64,000 bases of DNA from contig CP137667.1 of assembly GCA_037976565.1 (NCBI GenBank), forward strand, positions 1,508,199 to 1,572,198, given 5' to 3'. Below the pieces are notes generated by a model. The model made no database searches, was not told the DNA's origin, and worked only from the letters and a program-made list of their open reading frames with translations. The position numbers and the translations under genes are program-made. How positions within the stretch are numbered: position 1 is the first letter of the stretch; each line of letters opens with the position of its first letter. Shown one piece after another: positions 1-12,500 of this stretch. This DNA comes from Mesocentrotus franciscanus (taxonomy: Eukaryota; Echinodermata; Echinoidea; Camarodonta; Strongylocentrotidae).

Positions 1-229
1 ACACACACACAATCTTTCTCTTATTTCTCTCTCTCCATCGATCTCGCTCCCGGTTCTTTCTCAAAGTTCTTCCTTTTTCAAATTTAAGTTTGATGGAACT
101 GTTTGAGCCACATATTATTATAGGCCTACCTGAAAAGTGCCATTCTAACCTTGTGTATCTGTTTATATATTTTATTCTGAGTTTCATAAGTCTTTTCCTT
201 TCATACCAAAAATGACTTGCATAACATTG
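1..229. other. AT-rich flank with short CA and CT repeats
   Basis: The window opens with a short CA microsatellite followed by CT-rich sequence. I see no exon or coding frame here. The last 8 bases (222-229, TAACATTG) are the left target duplication of the next element. Confidence 0.6.
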
Positions 230-768
230 CAGGCGCGTAGCCGGGGCGATGGGGCGGTCGCACCCCAAAAAAAAAAAAAAAACGCCGGCCAAAAAAGAGA
301 GAGAGAGAGAGAGAGAGAAAAAAGAAAGAGGACGTAGGAAGAAAAAGGAGCAGACAAAGAAATTTTTTTGAAAATTCAGACATATTAAGTAAATGAAACG
401 TCAAAGCTTCCGCGCTTCACGCAGGAGGAGGAAACTGAATTCAGACAACTAAGAATTAAGAGTCGTCTGAGTCGAGAACGGTATAACAAATCGTTTTCTT
501 TCTCTATTTTTTAATGAAACGTCAAGCTTCCGCGCCGTTGCGCGGGCGGGGGAAAATTGAATTCAGACAAGGATTAAGAATCGAGAACGGTATGAACAAC
601 GAATCGTCTTCTTTCTCTAATAATTTAATGAAAAGGCAAAGCTTCCGCGCTTCGCGCGGGAGGGGGGAAACTCCCCCCTCACTGCACCCACCCCCTAGGG
701 ACTCGTGATTCGCCCGCTTTGCGGGCTCACTACCGACCCCCTAAAATAAAATCCTGGCTACGCGCTTG
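230..768. mobile_element. hAT-like non-autonomous element with internal ~115-bp repeats
   Basis: The left end CAGGCGCGTAGCCGGG and the right end CCTGGCTACGCGCTTG are imperfect inverted repeats. The element is bounded by a perfect 8-bp duplication, TAACATTG, at 222-229 and 769-776. CAG-type ends plus an 8-bp duplication fit the hAT superfamily. The inside holds about three degenerate repeats starting near 391, 512 and 626, each with the phrase AATGAAACGTCAA or a close variant followed by GC-rich sequence. There is no transposase frame, so it is a MITE-like derivative. Confidence 0.85.
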
Positions 769-916
769 TAACATTGACCTATATTTGCTATGACATTATA
801 AGCCTTCAATATTGTGTGTACATTTCATATAGTCGGGTCTTGACGTCAGGGCGAACGATGCAAGGATAGGGCTAGATCTTTACGTCATGAATGATATCAA
901 TGTCAGTTACATAAAT

Positions 917-1621
917 CAGGGAGGTGACAGAGAAGGAGTGGAAACTCTTGTAATTTATTCATACGCATGCGTGAGTTCTAAAGCATAACAATGGGATACG
1001 GTAACATTACACTTGGCTTTGAAGTTCCATGCTCCGAGCCGCTCTTCCACTGCGGGGAATTTCGAGGCCAGGCACCAGTTTCACATTTTATTAAATTACC
1101 GGCAAAATTGCAGTGTAAATTATAAACTTTATATGTAGATTGTTTGGTAATAGTGCATCAAATAATTCTTCAAATTAAGTACTACGCCCTTCCTATAATT
1201 TGTGTGCCAGAGTTGGTAAAAGAAAAATTAGATCCTAACAAAAACTCCATATTTTAAGTTAATCCGATTATTTTCGCATGTTTCAATGTCCCGGCATTTA
1301 ATCCATGATTTACAATCTTCGATAACTTTAAGTTTGCTAATGCGTGCTTTCGCGTGCTTTTCGTATTTTTGCAGTTGGAAAAAAAGAATGAAGTCACACA
1401 AATTTGTGTTTGATTGTTCAACTCATTACACATTCAACAATTGAGGAGAAATCATTGAAAGGGACAGCGAACATTTGCTGAGATATCATTTTTGATATTT
1501 CATGTGCTCTTTTATCTCACCATCTGGTCAGCAGTTGCAGATTAGCACATAACGTGTTGGCGGCTTGGAGCATGGTTCAAAGGAGAGCGGCTGATTCCAC
1601 TCCTTCTCTATCACCTCCCTG
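917..1621. mobile_element. MITE-like element with ~27-bp terminal inverted repeats
   Basis: The left end starts CAGGGAGGTGACAGAGAAGG and the right end is its near-perfect inverse (CACCTCCCTG at 1612-1621), with about 27 matching bases. CATAAAT is duplicated outside both ends (910-916 and 1622-1628). A second inverted pair lies inside, around 1030 and 1565-1590 (CATGCTCCRAGCCGC type). No coding frame. Superfamily is not certain; the CAGGG ends and 7-8 bp duplication suggest hAT. Confidence 0.8.
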
Positions 1622-2494
1622 CATAAATTGCAGAGGAGACATCGAGAGGATCTCTATGTAAATTGAATTTAGCGCCCTCTCGTGATCGCATGTAACACAG
1701 AGCAGTAAATGACTGAGACCCCCGTCAATTGTGACCGTGATTTTCAGGCATTTGAGAAAGTATACACTTATATATTATTACTGATCTCTTTAGCTTAGCA
1801 GCACAGCTTCTATTTCACTCCATTTCACTCCGGGCCTTGCCAAACTTCAAATACATATATAAACACAATTTAAACAGGTCGATGAGCAATAGCGTTTGCA
1901 AAACTATTTAAAAACTCTTAATCAAAATTCATAGTATATTTATATATATAAACTTATCAAAGAATTCTCTATTCATAAGTTGATGAAAGGAAGCAGACAT
2001 ACTCATAATAACATAGCTGTATAATTCACTAGCATTATTGTAACCTGGGCTTGGAAAACAGGCGAATAGTAATGGAATGACATATCTTTCTTCCCTTTAT
2101 AGTGATCGTCGTTAAACAAAATTTAAAAAAACAATCATAAACATCTTACTTGTCCGATCCCCAAACTTGTCAGCAGGTATTTCCTGATGATTGTGCGCCT
2201 ATGGCCTAACCTCTCACCATTTAACATTTTATATCTTTCAATTAAAGTAAGAATCCGTCACATAATAAAGGTATTAATGGTCCATATTAGTCAATTTATT
2301 TAGATGGTCTGTAATCGTATCTTTTTTATAAACTTTTATGATATGATGATAAGGTAATTATGGCGTAAGACTGACCATTACCCCATTTCCAACTGGATGA
2401 GAAAGAAACAGTATTTATTACGGGATGTGTTAATGTTTATATAGCCCCGATATTCATACGACATGCGTAGAGGAAGAATAGCCCTTGATACTAA
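1622..2494. other. AT-rich intergenic sequence, nothing recognised
   Basis: Both strands are closed by frequent stop codons. I see no conserved motif, splice-bounded frame or long repeat in this stretch. Confidence 0.55.
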
Positions 2495-2773
2495 CCAGGG
2501 GGTTGTTTCACAAAGACTAAGATCGACTTAAGTTGGAGTTGAACTATGGCAGGCCGTTCAGGCCACTATTTCCTCTAACCATTCCTGGCATTGGTTTCTC
2601 AAGGGACGTACAAATCGTGGTCACAAATCTACGGAATTTACATTTTGTTATAGTTCAATATTGAAGGAAAACATATTATCTAAAGGTGGTGAGAGCAACC
2701 AGTGGCATGAATGGCCTGCCATAGTTTAAGTTAAACTTTGGTAAATCTTAGTCTTTGTGAAACATCCCCCAGG
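2495..2773. mobile_element. Palindromic MITE
   Basis: The ends read CCAGGGGGTTGTTTCACAAA on the left and, as the inverse of the right end, CCTGGGGGATGTTTCACAAA, continuing with GACTAAGAT on both sides. An inner inverted pair, ACTATGGCAGGCC and GGCCTGCCATAGT, lies at about 2543 and 2712. The element is short and non-coding. I could not find a clear target duplication. Confidence 0.75.
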
Positions 2774-3149
2774 TGAGAACCAATCAAAGTTCAATGCCAA
2801 CATTTGCACGCAGCACAAATGGAATGCACATCTCTGTATTATAATATGGACAATAAAACTTGAATCTATACTTAAAGCTACTCCAGTGCCCCCTCCCTGA
2901 AAACAGATAGCTGCCTCGCGTGTGATGATTGTCAGTCTTGACACTGGATTAAAAACAAAACAATATCAAAGATTGAAGGGGGATGGGGTGGCGTAGGATA
3001 GGTTCGACGATTGTCAAGGTATAGTGCATTGTTCTAGGCGGGTATCTATAAATCACGATATAGATACTGCATCATATTTGGTATGGTTTTAACCCATTGT
3101 CTTCCAGAGTTATCCATTTAGGCGGTACTCAATGCTGTATTAATTATTG

Positions 3150-3400
3150 TCAGATTCAAGATTCAAGATTCAAGATTCAAGATTATTTTATTGGTCCATG
3201 CATGCAAACATTACATAGAAATTTTGCTTCCAATGGCTTTTTTGACAGTGAAAAATACAAATGATAGAAAATGCAATATAACATTTAGCAATAGTAGACG
3301 ATATACATAAATATGGATAATCATTTATAATGTGCATGTGCCCCTCAATTTCATATTGTCTACAATTACCATGCGTCAAAAATTACCATGTCTCATAATA
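3150..3400 (-). mobile_element. LINE 3' end fragment (minus orientation)
   Basis: A run of ATTCAAG heptamers at about 3152-3182 followed by TTATTTTATTGG is the inverse of a typical CR1/L2-type 3' terminus: a TTTATT (AATAAA) signal and a short tandem tail. The body to the right is AT-rich and carries no intact RT frame. It is a truncated relic. Confidence 0.5.
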
Positions 3401-5000
3401 TTTCCCGTCAGCTCCCTCCCCCATCCGCTTGGGCCCGATCCACAGTCATCAGTTATCATTATAAACCATATTGGCATAGCGTGTCTTCAGTCATCTAGGA
3501 GGCGCTTGCATCATGGGGGGCACCTCTGTCTCACAAGGTGGAAAAATGGCCATTAAGAGGTCTGGGGGTCGTCATCTTCCTTTTTCTTACGTTCCCTTTT
3601 CCTCTCTTTCTTTCTTCCTTCTTTCCTTCCTCGACCCCCTCTCTTTTTTCCGATTCCCGAATGAGCACATGCCCCCGTACACTCTGGCATATGTATGACA
3701 CACTATGCTACCGAAAGATCTCGTAATATTTTTAGATCTAACGCACTTTTGTTTCCATGAGCAATATAAATGTTTTTCTACAATGCATCATTGTTTTACC
3801 TCCAACCGAGTTAAGTTTTATGATATCAATCAGGAATCGAATGACTAGATCTAAAAACTTAAAGGTTGATGTTGGATTAAGATGGGGGCAGCAATGTGTC
3901 CAATCAACTATGTATACAGAGCAATACTCATTACATCCACCATGCTCTGTTTCAATTTAGGAATTAACACCTTTAGATAAAGACCCACTATTAAAACATA
4001 ATGTACATATTTAAAATGGGAAACTTTACCTATATAGCTGCTCAGGGCCATAAGGGCATTTTCAATGCCAACCCATATCTTTTTTTCTTTTTTTTTCTTC
4101 TCGCGTTTCTCGCGTTTCTTGCTCTCAACAACCAGTCTGTTTAAAAGCTAAAGGAGTGCTAATTTCATTAATCTTGCAATCATTCAACAATCAGACAATG
4201 ATATCAAATGGTTTTGTGTCAGTACAAAGCCTTTATTCTGGTCGCGTGTTTCATAAACATCTTATTATCAGTAATCTAAAGTATATTGACATGTAACATG
4301 TTACTGCATCATAATGTCGGATAATCTTGTTTTTTATGCGATAGAAATCTAATACAACTGACAAATCGAGCTTGTATACTGTATATACACTCACGTCAGG
4401 AGTATATGCGTATGGTGGGTGTGTGTGGGGGGGGGGGTGCACGGTGCCCCCTCCCCGATCTCTGTCCCACGGTCGTCAACCCCTGCTACACTTGCTCAAT
4501 CGTCAATGTTCTTTACCAAACCAAGCAGGTAGGATAGGCCCCTTGACCAACCCAAGCAGGTAGGATAGGCTCCTTGACCAAACATACCGACCCTATCATA
4601 ATGCTTAGAGCAATTGCCGCTAGAGCAAATAGCCCATGGTCAATTGTTGCTAAATATTACTGATACATTTTGAACGTCGAAAACTGTTGTAAAAAAAAAA
4701 ACACGAATCCATCACCCTTTCTGGTGGTGGGGGATGGGGTACCTTTGAAGGTACATAGTAAAGCTGTTAGTCTTGCGTTCATCAGAACATAAATCCGAAA
4801 TCAAAAATTATAAAAGGAACCAAAACAAAATAGGGGAATGTAAGGAGGAACCACTATTACTAGGATATACCCTGGACATATACAGGCATATACGGTAGGC
4901 CTAGTTGTCCCATCGATTGGACAGTTCTCTGGTTGTTTAGAGTAACTTCCCTGGTGGTAGGAGGGAGCGGGAGGGGGTGTAAAGGTATAGTTTTCCATTG
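3401..5000. other. Intergenic sequence with low-complexity tracts
   Basis: Holds T/C-rich tracts (3585-3650, 4078-4110), a G-run near 4425-4437 and a short direct repeat of about 29 bp (AAGCAGGTAGGATAGGC phrase at about 4524 and 4553). No supported exon, although several short frames occur by chance. Confidence 0.5.
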
Positions 5001-5354
5001 CAGGGGCGGATCCAGCCGGCGGCAAGGGAGGGGGCCTAAAAAGGGGCCCACTTCGTGCGAAAATTTAAAAATCGTGCCGGTCGATTTTTCGCTCAGTGGG
5101 GGTAGTGAGCAACAACAAAGGGAAGGGAAGGGTAATTTTTTTCCACCACCCCCCCTTGGGCGCCAGGGGTAGTGAGCACAATTTTTTTGGCACCCGAAAA
5201 AAAATTTCCCTACGGGAAGGGTTAACTTTTTTCCACCGCCACCCCTTGGGCGCCAGGGGAGGGGGCCCAACTTCTTTTTTTCAAAAAAGGGTGTTTTTAC
5301 CTGTATTTTTTTCTAGGGGAGGGGGCCCGGGCCCCTCCCCTGGATCCGCCACTG
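5001..5354. mobile_element. hAT-like MITE, CAGGGGCGGATCCAG family
   Basis: The left end is CAGGGGCGGATCCAG and the right end is CTGGATCCGCCACTG. A perfect 8-bp target duplication, TTCCATTG, flanks it (4993-5000 and 5355-5362). The interior has repeated blocks ending in CCCCTTGGGCGCCAGGG at about 5153 and 5242. It is non-coding and belongs to the same family as the elements at 8162, 11323 and 17677. Confidence 0.88.
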
Positions 5355-6386
5355 TTCCATTGTCACTGTACTGGCCATTGTCTTTGGGGTATTGATTTGT
5401 CTGTGAGGATGGTGAGGTAGTAGTTTTGGGTTGACGTCCTGCAGGAGAGCTGTCCTTTCGATCATAGTTTTGTCCCGGGGTTACTATCAGGGTTCACTGT
5501 CCTTTAAGAGCATATTATGTTTGTACTGCTATAAATCTACTCTCTACATATATAGTTTCTTTCTCTCTATTTAGAGGTAGGTATAATGTTTCTTTTCTTC
5601 CTTACAAGCCAAGGAATGACTTACATAAGCATACATTGGAGACTTTTGCTTTTACATTTAGGTTTAAAACAAAATCCCCCCAAAAATCATCTCATACAAG
5701 TCTAAATGGAGAGCTGACAGTCTTTTTTGTGTACATGACCCTTTAATAGCCTGATACTCGAATGTGACATCGAATCTTCCAACATTGTCTGCAACATACA
5801 GTATTACTAATTTATACCAATTGATTCGTTTCGCTGTTTATTTTATTACATGTATAAGAGGTAAAGAAGATGAACTAGTGCTTGTTCATAGGGCAGTCAC
5901 TCTCATTCTTTATCGCATTTAATGCTTGCAATTTTCAGTTCGTTAATAGATCCAATATACCAACAGGCCAAGACTTTCGAGATAACGTATGATAACAAAC
6001 TTTCTATAGAAAAAAAATGAAATAATTGAGAATGATAAATACAAAGTTTCTTTGGTATAGAGTATAAAGAACAATGTTATCATTGGATGAGGAGACAATA
6101 GACCATTTCGTAGTTAGCACATGGGTCAAATGACCCCAAATATCCACAGATTTTTTACTCATGGAGAAGTCCCACTTTGTGTATTTTAAAATAATCAATG
6201 CCAAAGTCATGTATGTGCTTCATGAATAGCTTTTGTTTGCCCTCTTGTATCATAGAATGTTCCGTAGGTGCACAGATGAATAATGATTACACAACATGAG
6301 CACGTATTCATCTCGGTGGGTTTTACAATTTTATCACAAATGACCTTTATCTGCCCATGCGCAGATAGTATTTACGAAATGGCTTA
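5355..6386 (-). other. 3' flank of the CUB gene, probable 3' UTR
   Basis: This lies directly downstream of the gene's stop codon on the minus strand. A minus-strand AATAAA (TTTATT at about 5837-5842) could serve as a polyadenylation signal roughly 550 bases past the stop. No other gene is visible here. Confidence 0.35.
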
Positions 6387-6531
6387 TTAGAAGCCAAAGA
6401 AAGGATCGGCTTGGTAGAAGAGACATTCCTCAGGAGCGTTAGGAGGTAAGAAATCACTGCCAGGTCCCTCAAATCCATTTGCTCCAGCTTTCAAACAGAC
6501 AACCAACGTAGAGGGCACACCACCAATGCAT
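6387..6531 (-). CDS. Terminal exon: second Cys module and C-terminus
   Basis: The exon begins after an AG acceptor and ends at a TAA codon at 6387-6389. It encodes CIGGVPSTLVVCLKAG followed by a Pro/Gly-rich tail ending ADPFFGF. Joined to the previous exon (TGC AG|A TGC) it completes DYCRCIGG, the second copy of a repeated Cys module. There is no transmembrane segment or GPI-like hydrophobic tail, so a soluble secreted product is likely. Confidence 0.8.
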
Positions 6532-9500
6532 CTGTAAAGAAAAAAGATTGATAATAAATAATGGAAGGTGTGTCATTTCTTATTCAGTCTCCATTTAATA
6601 ATTCCTGATTGTGATGGACATCATTGTTTTAGTATGTGCCCTTTTATGGATCGACCTCTGTAGGCCTATACAAAGCACTGCAATGGTCTTTGACAGTTCG
6701 ACAGTGTCTTTTAGGCACCAATGTCTGGTTACTATGGCAACTATTCATTATTATAAAAACAAACTTATGGAAATATGAAGTATCAATAGTACATCTTTGT
6801 AACATGAAAACGATACGAGTGACATGGTAGTCTTGTAAGGCAGATAATTCATAAGTTACCCATTACCAAGGAAAGGCCTACGATAAACGCTTTAGCCAGG
6901 CGACTAAAAATCACAAAATAGGTCACGGCACAATTGGCGCTATTATATTCAATTTAATTTACATGTTCTTTGAAAAAAAGTCTCAAAAAGAAGATTAAGT
7001 AAACTCAATGATAAATATTAGAGATAAGTGAATAATGTAATTTAATGAAAGTTCAACAATCACTGGATCATTATGTTTCAACAATCTGTTCTCATTTATG
7101 TCTCTGTTAGGTGACATCTGGAACTGCAAAAATGCAAAATTTCGATGGTAAATGCTTGTACAGTGCAAACATTTTACCCTAGACAATGAATGAAAAATAG
7201 AGACATAGGAGAATATAACACTTACCTGCAATAGTCGTCTCGCCCATCATTATCCTCGTCTTTCATGTACCGTGTATTGGAATAACCCGGATCAAACCAT
7301 TCTTCTGAAGGGTTGGGTGAAGTATAGGCTAGTAAATCATCTTCTTCAGATCCAGCGAGAAGACATGAAAGGAATGGCTTTCCATCGGTGCGCACGACCC
7401 TATACATGAAGATTGAGTGAAAATAACTTTCTGCGCACGACCCTAAATGATGATTAAATTTAATAACCTAAGTACACAAGACCCTACATGGATTTTCATA
7501 AAAGACATTGTTGCCCACTTCTACGCATACCTGTGTATCAATGAGGGAGATATATTACAGGAGTGATGGTGTAGTTCAATCATGTGAGTGTCATTTTATG
7601 TAATGCCGATATCGAAGCTTAGGAAATCATGTAGATCTTTTATCAAAATCAAATAAAAAGAAATTTGTTAATTAATATGTTTGAATTCAATTGGATCTGG
7701 ATTTACAAAGCCACAGTCTATTTCAAGAACCCTATAATGCAATCGGCTAATATAATTGAAAGGAGAGAGAGAGACAAATGATGATCACTGATGATGACTT
7801 ACCTGCAGAAATCGTTGGGGGCGCCCTGGCCCTGTACATCGACCCACCCACGGAACATCTGCACCATTCCTCGGTCTGTGATGGCGTAGGAGCGGCGGAG
7901 AAGCTCACCCGTTGTACTATTCGTTATATTCTGCTGTATGGGAACTACCGCAGATGGTGTAGATGGTGTAGATGGGACCCGTGTTGTAGCCTTGACGGTA
8001 GTTGGCAGAGGGGTAGTGGTTTCCTCGTTTGGCTGCCCGGTGGTCGTAGTAGCTGAAACACCTAGAAGACAATGATAAAACATTTTGTAAGTTCTCGATT
8101 AGTTCTGGAAGAGTTCATTGACCGATGACGCCCGGCCTTCAGCCCAATGTAAACGAGAGAACAGGGGCGGATCCAGCTTTTTATAAAGGGGTTGGGGTGG
8201 TATGCGAGGAGCGTAGCGACCAGTCCAGCGGAGCGAGCGAGGGAGGGTGTGGGAGGGTGTCCCACAGTGGAAAATTTTTGAAAATCTGTGTGAAAATGAA
8301 AGATAAGATTTAAAAAATGGTGGGGGTTGCAACCCCCAACCTCTAGATCCGCTTCTGGAGAAGCAGGCGTCAGACCTACAGAGTGAGTCAGAAAAATGTC
8401 CCACTTTTTAAAAGTTGTATTGTTTGAAGTATGAATATTTAATTATGGGTTTCAACTCGAAAACATTATCAAATGGAATTCCTCAAGGGAGTGTCCTCGG
8501 ACCTATTTTATTTTTACTTATTATTAATGATATAGCTCAGTCTTTGCAAACATGTACTATGTTTGCTGATGATGTCGTTATATATACTTCTCATAAGAAT
8601 ATTGATGAATTAACCATATTGTTACAAAATGATGTTCATTCGATACATAGATGGTATACTCAGAATAATTTAAAAGTTAATGCAGATAAGACTAAAATTA
8701 TGCTTTTAAGTACACGTAAGTCACATAACTTAAATATATACATGGATGGAACGAAAATGGAACAGGTTCATAATTTTAAATATTTAGGAGTGGAAATTGA
8801 TGATCACCTTACTTGGGATACTCATGTTAAAAGACTTATTAGAGTGATTTCTATGAAATTGTTCTCATTACGAAATATGTCCCAATATCTAGATGTCAAA
8901 TCCTTAAAGCTTATGTATAATACAATTATTCTACCATGTATTGACTATTCATGCACAGTCTGGGAAATTGCTCAAGGCAAAATAAAGAGTTACTTTTAAG
9001 GTTAAAAAAAGAGGGCAGCACGTATAATTACATCCAACTATGACTATGAAAATGTTAAAGGTGAGGACTTAATAAAATTATTGAAATGGCAATCATTTGA
9101 TGAAAGGAGAAATTATTTTTTAGCTGTTTTAATGTATAAATCTGTACATGGTATTGCACCAACACATCTATGTAATGCTATAGAGATGGTCTGCGATAGG
9201 CATAATATAAGTACTAGAGCCGCTAACAAATCAAATGTAATATTACCAAAACCTAATCTAGAATGCTTTAAGAGCATGTATTCAGGAGGTGTCATATGGA
9301 ACACTCTACCTAGTACTTTACAGAATTCTACATCTATTTCTTCCTTCAAATACCTGTATAAACAATTATACTTTCATTAATGTACCAAATAACCAATGAC
9401 ACCATGGATGTGTGTATATATTTTCTACCCATTTAAATATAACCACTATTTTGTTTGTCAATTTAATTCAATTCAAATTTTATTGTCCAAAATTGGAAAT

Positions 9501-12500
9501 TTCCCAAACATTATCACCGGAAATGTATTTAAAATGTGAGTGTTGTTAATTAATAATGTTGTCGCGGGAGTTGAGTGCTTATATTGCTTCTGTAAAAATG
9601 TCATATTATTTAATATCCATGTAATATATATGATGTCTTACCTATTTCAATGTTATTTTGTAATTCATTGTTATTTTGTATTTCATTGCTATTTTGTATT
9701 TTACTATGTACATGTATAAACAGGACCATTGTGAAAAACAGCTTTGGCTGATATTGTCATCCTGTATAAATATTTTTAAATAAATAAATAAATAAATAAA
9801 TATGTCTTGATAGAGTAATTCTCCCAGTACAGTTAGGTACCATTTTAATTTGAAGCTCTGCATGCATGACTGAACATCAGACAATCTTTACAAGACTGCC
9901 AGATCTCACTTGCGCCAAGTTACTGGGTGAGGAATAAAACAGTGCATTGAACAAAGTCAAAGACAGTCAGACAGACACACAAACACACGCACACACGCAC
10001 GCACACACACACACACACACACACACGGTAACAATTGTTTCAACATTTCCACAAGCATTGATTTTTATCAAGATCGCTGAATGTTTAAGTGGCATTTCCC
10101 TGACAATCTTTCCCTTTAGTACACATTCACTACCACCATCATATCATCATCATCATTGTCATCATCTTAATCTTCATCATCATCATCATCATCATGTGCG
10201 TGTGTGCGTGTGTGTTTGTGCGTGTGTGTGTGTTTTTGTCTGTTACTTGAAAAATGGTCGGCAATAATAAATATGAAGAGAAATCATGAAAAATCAATCA
10301 ATAAATTTCTGTTAAAGGGATCCGGTAACTTTGTCTCAGGTTCTGAAACAAAATCCTGGATTTTGCTCATGCTGCAATGATAATTATAAACCTTTAGGTC
10401 AGTCAGGAACCCCATGACTTTTACAAGCCGATCGCCTGTCTGATTATCAAGATATTTATGATTAGAAATCGAAACCAAATTTTGCGTTTTCCTAACGGTT
10501 TTCATAACACTACGGTCAATTGGGAAAAACGAGTATGGTAAAACCGGTCACTCAAAGATTTTTACTTTTCTGAGGCACTCCTTAAACATCTTGAATCCCA
10601 ATTTGTTTAGGGCTTCAATATTACACCATATCACAGACACTGATAACACGTAGGGCCGTGCATCTCATATTTAACGTTGTTAAACGATGCCTTTAATATC
10701 CGTCTAATTGTTATAAATGAGAAGATAAACATAACTAACCTTGTACATCGATGTAAGGTTCTGGAGTAGCAGCTGTATGTGGTTGAACACAAGATTAACA
10801 AAAAATAGAATTGACTTTATTGAGATGACAATGTCAAGAAAGTGATATTAATTTCCATGAGAAGGTACTCTTATCAATGTGAACATGAAAGAATACTTTG
10901 CGGCTAAAAAGACACACACAAAAAAATTTGAATTACTCATTTTAAGATGTAGATTTCCAACATTGGTTAATAAATTATGAATTAATATGTGCGTACGATT
11001 TCAACCAGAATTATCATAAGTTGGTAAATGATTATTTGACTCTGTATTTTAGATAATTATGTTGAGTGTTGTGCAAATAATATTATCCATTAAAGAAGAG
11101 AGAACAATATTTGGCACCATCGGCATAGCATTGGTCCTGCTTACTATCTCTGTCGAATCGAAATTTGGTAAATCTATATGTGACACAAAAATCCATTTAG
11201 TTCTAGCTTAATGATAAACGATAATTGGGTCTAATTAACCCAGGGTAGCCACATCAGTATAGATAATGCCCTTCCTTTGGGACCTGCAAATATTACTACC
11301 CTAGTATCGCCGGTAACCATTTCAGGGGCGGATTCACGTGGCTATTTTTCCGGCCCTGCCCCCATTAGCCCCAAACGGTAAAAATAGGATAATAACGTAA
11401 ATTTAACCGTTTGTTAAACAAAAACAAAAGCGGTCCCTCCTGACCCCCAAAACATATTTTATTTTCGCTCCCCAAAAAAATAAAATTACCGGCTTGGGAA
11501 AAATATTAAAAATAAATGCTCTTACCACCCCGCTAATTCACCGGCCGGCTGAGTCGGCGCTAAATTTTTCTTAAGATTTGGCCCTCCCTTGTCGCCGACT
11601 GGATCCGCCCCTGACCCATTTACACTTTGGTGGAGAATAGCAAATGTGGTTTAAAGTCTTGCCAAATGACATTTGAATTAGAAACCTTAACCCTTGGATT
11701 GACAGTCAAGGGAATGAACTACTGTACCACGACACCTCCTGAAGCATCACTTACCCGGTACACAGATAGTAGAAATGTCAGCTTTGAAACCCGGGTAGCC
11801 TATAAAATAATTTGCACTGAAATGGATAATGACGTCATCAGACATTAGTGTCATATTATCTGGTATGACGCCACCAGAGAAGTCAACCAGGGTGTCATCG
11901 AGGATCCGGATATACTGATTGAAACCTGTAAAGTAGAACGATAGGTCGTGTTACTTTTATGGAGACACAATATTGAGGGACAGTAGATGTCCTCCTACAA
12001 CGAGAAAAGTTCCGCATCAATGAACACGTATGACCCATTTATCATGCTGCTCGCTGCACAGCTGCATAGCAAATATATGAAAGTGAATTGACATATACGA
12101 GTTTAAAAACTGGAGAAAAAAAGCCTTTTCTATAGACCTTAACCTTGAAATTTGTGACAACATTCTACATTATCTGCAGTTTCCTTAATCTGACAGTTAG
12201 ATTATTTATGCAACTTGCATATTCATTATTATAGCGCCTTGATCGAAAAGTTTCGGATATGTCAGCGGCATAAATTCATATATACACTATGTATATTATT
12301 AATACGCAAATTCGTCGCGGGGGGTACAAAACGGTTTATGAAAAACGTCTTTCCTCGACCGCGTCCGCCCTCTGTGTAATCAAAAATACATTGCATATGA
12401 CGATCGACCCACTTTAATAATGTGGCGTAGCAAATACACGCTGCAACAGGTTGGTCTTCTCCGTGTTAGGCATCTTGCTATATGATATGCTTTGTAGGCA

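Noticed and set aside
4801..5395. Overlapping Pro/Gly-rich ORFs on both strands
   Set aside because: They fall mostly inside the hAT-like MITE with its GC-rich repeated blocks.
9947..10267. His-rich small protein
   Set aside because: It is a translation of CA, CAT and GT microsatellites with no conservation outside the duplicated block.
10284..10505. Minus-strand small ORF (MKTVRKTQNLV...) identical in both twin blocks
   Set aside because: Identity reflects the recent or artefactual duplication. It lies inside the TTAA MITE and is absent from older units.
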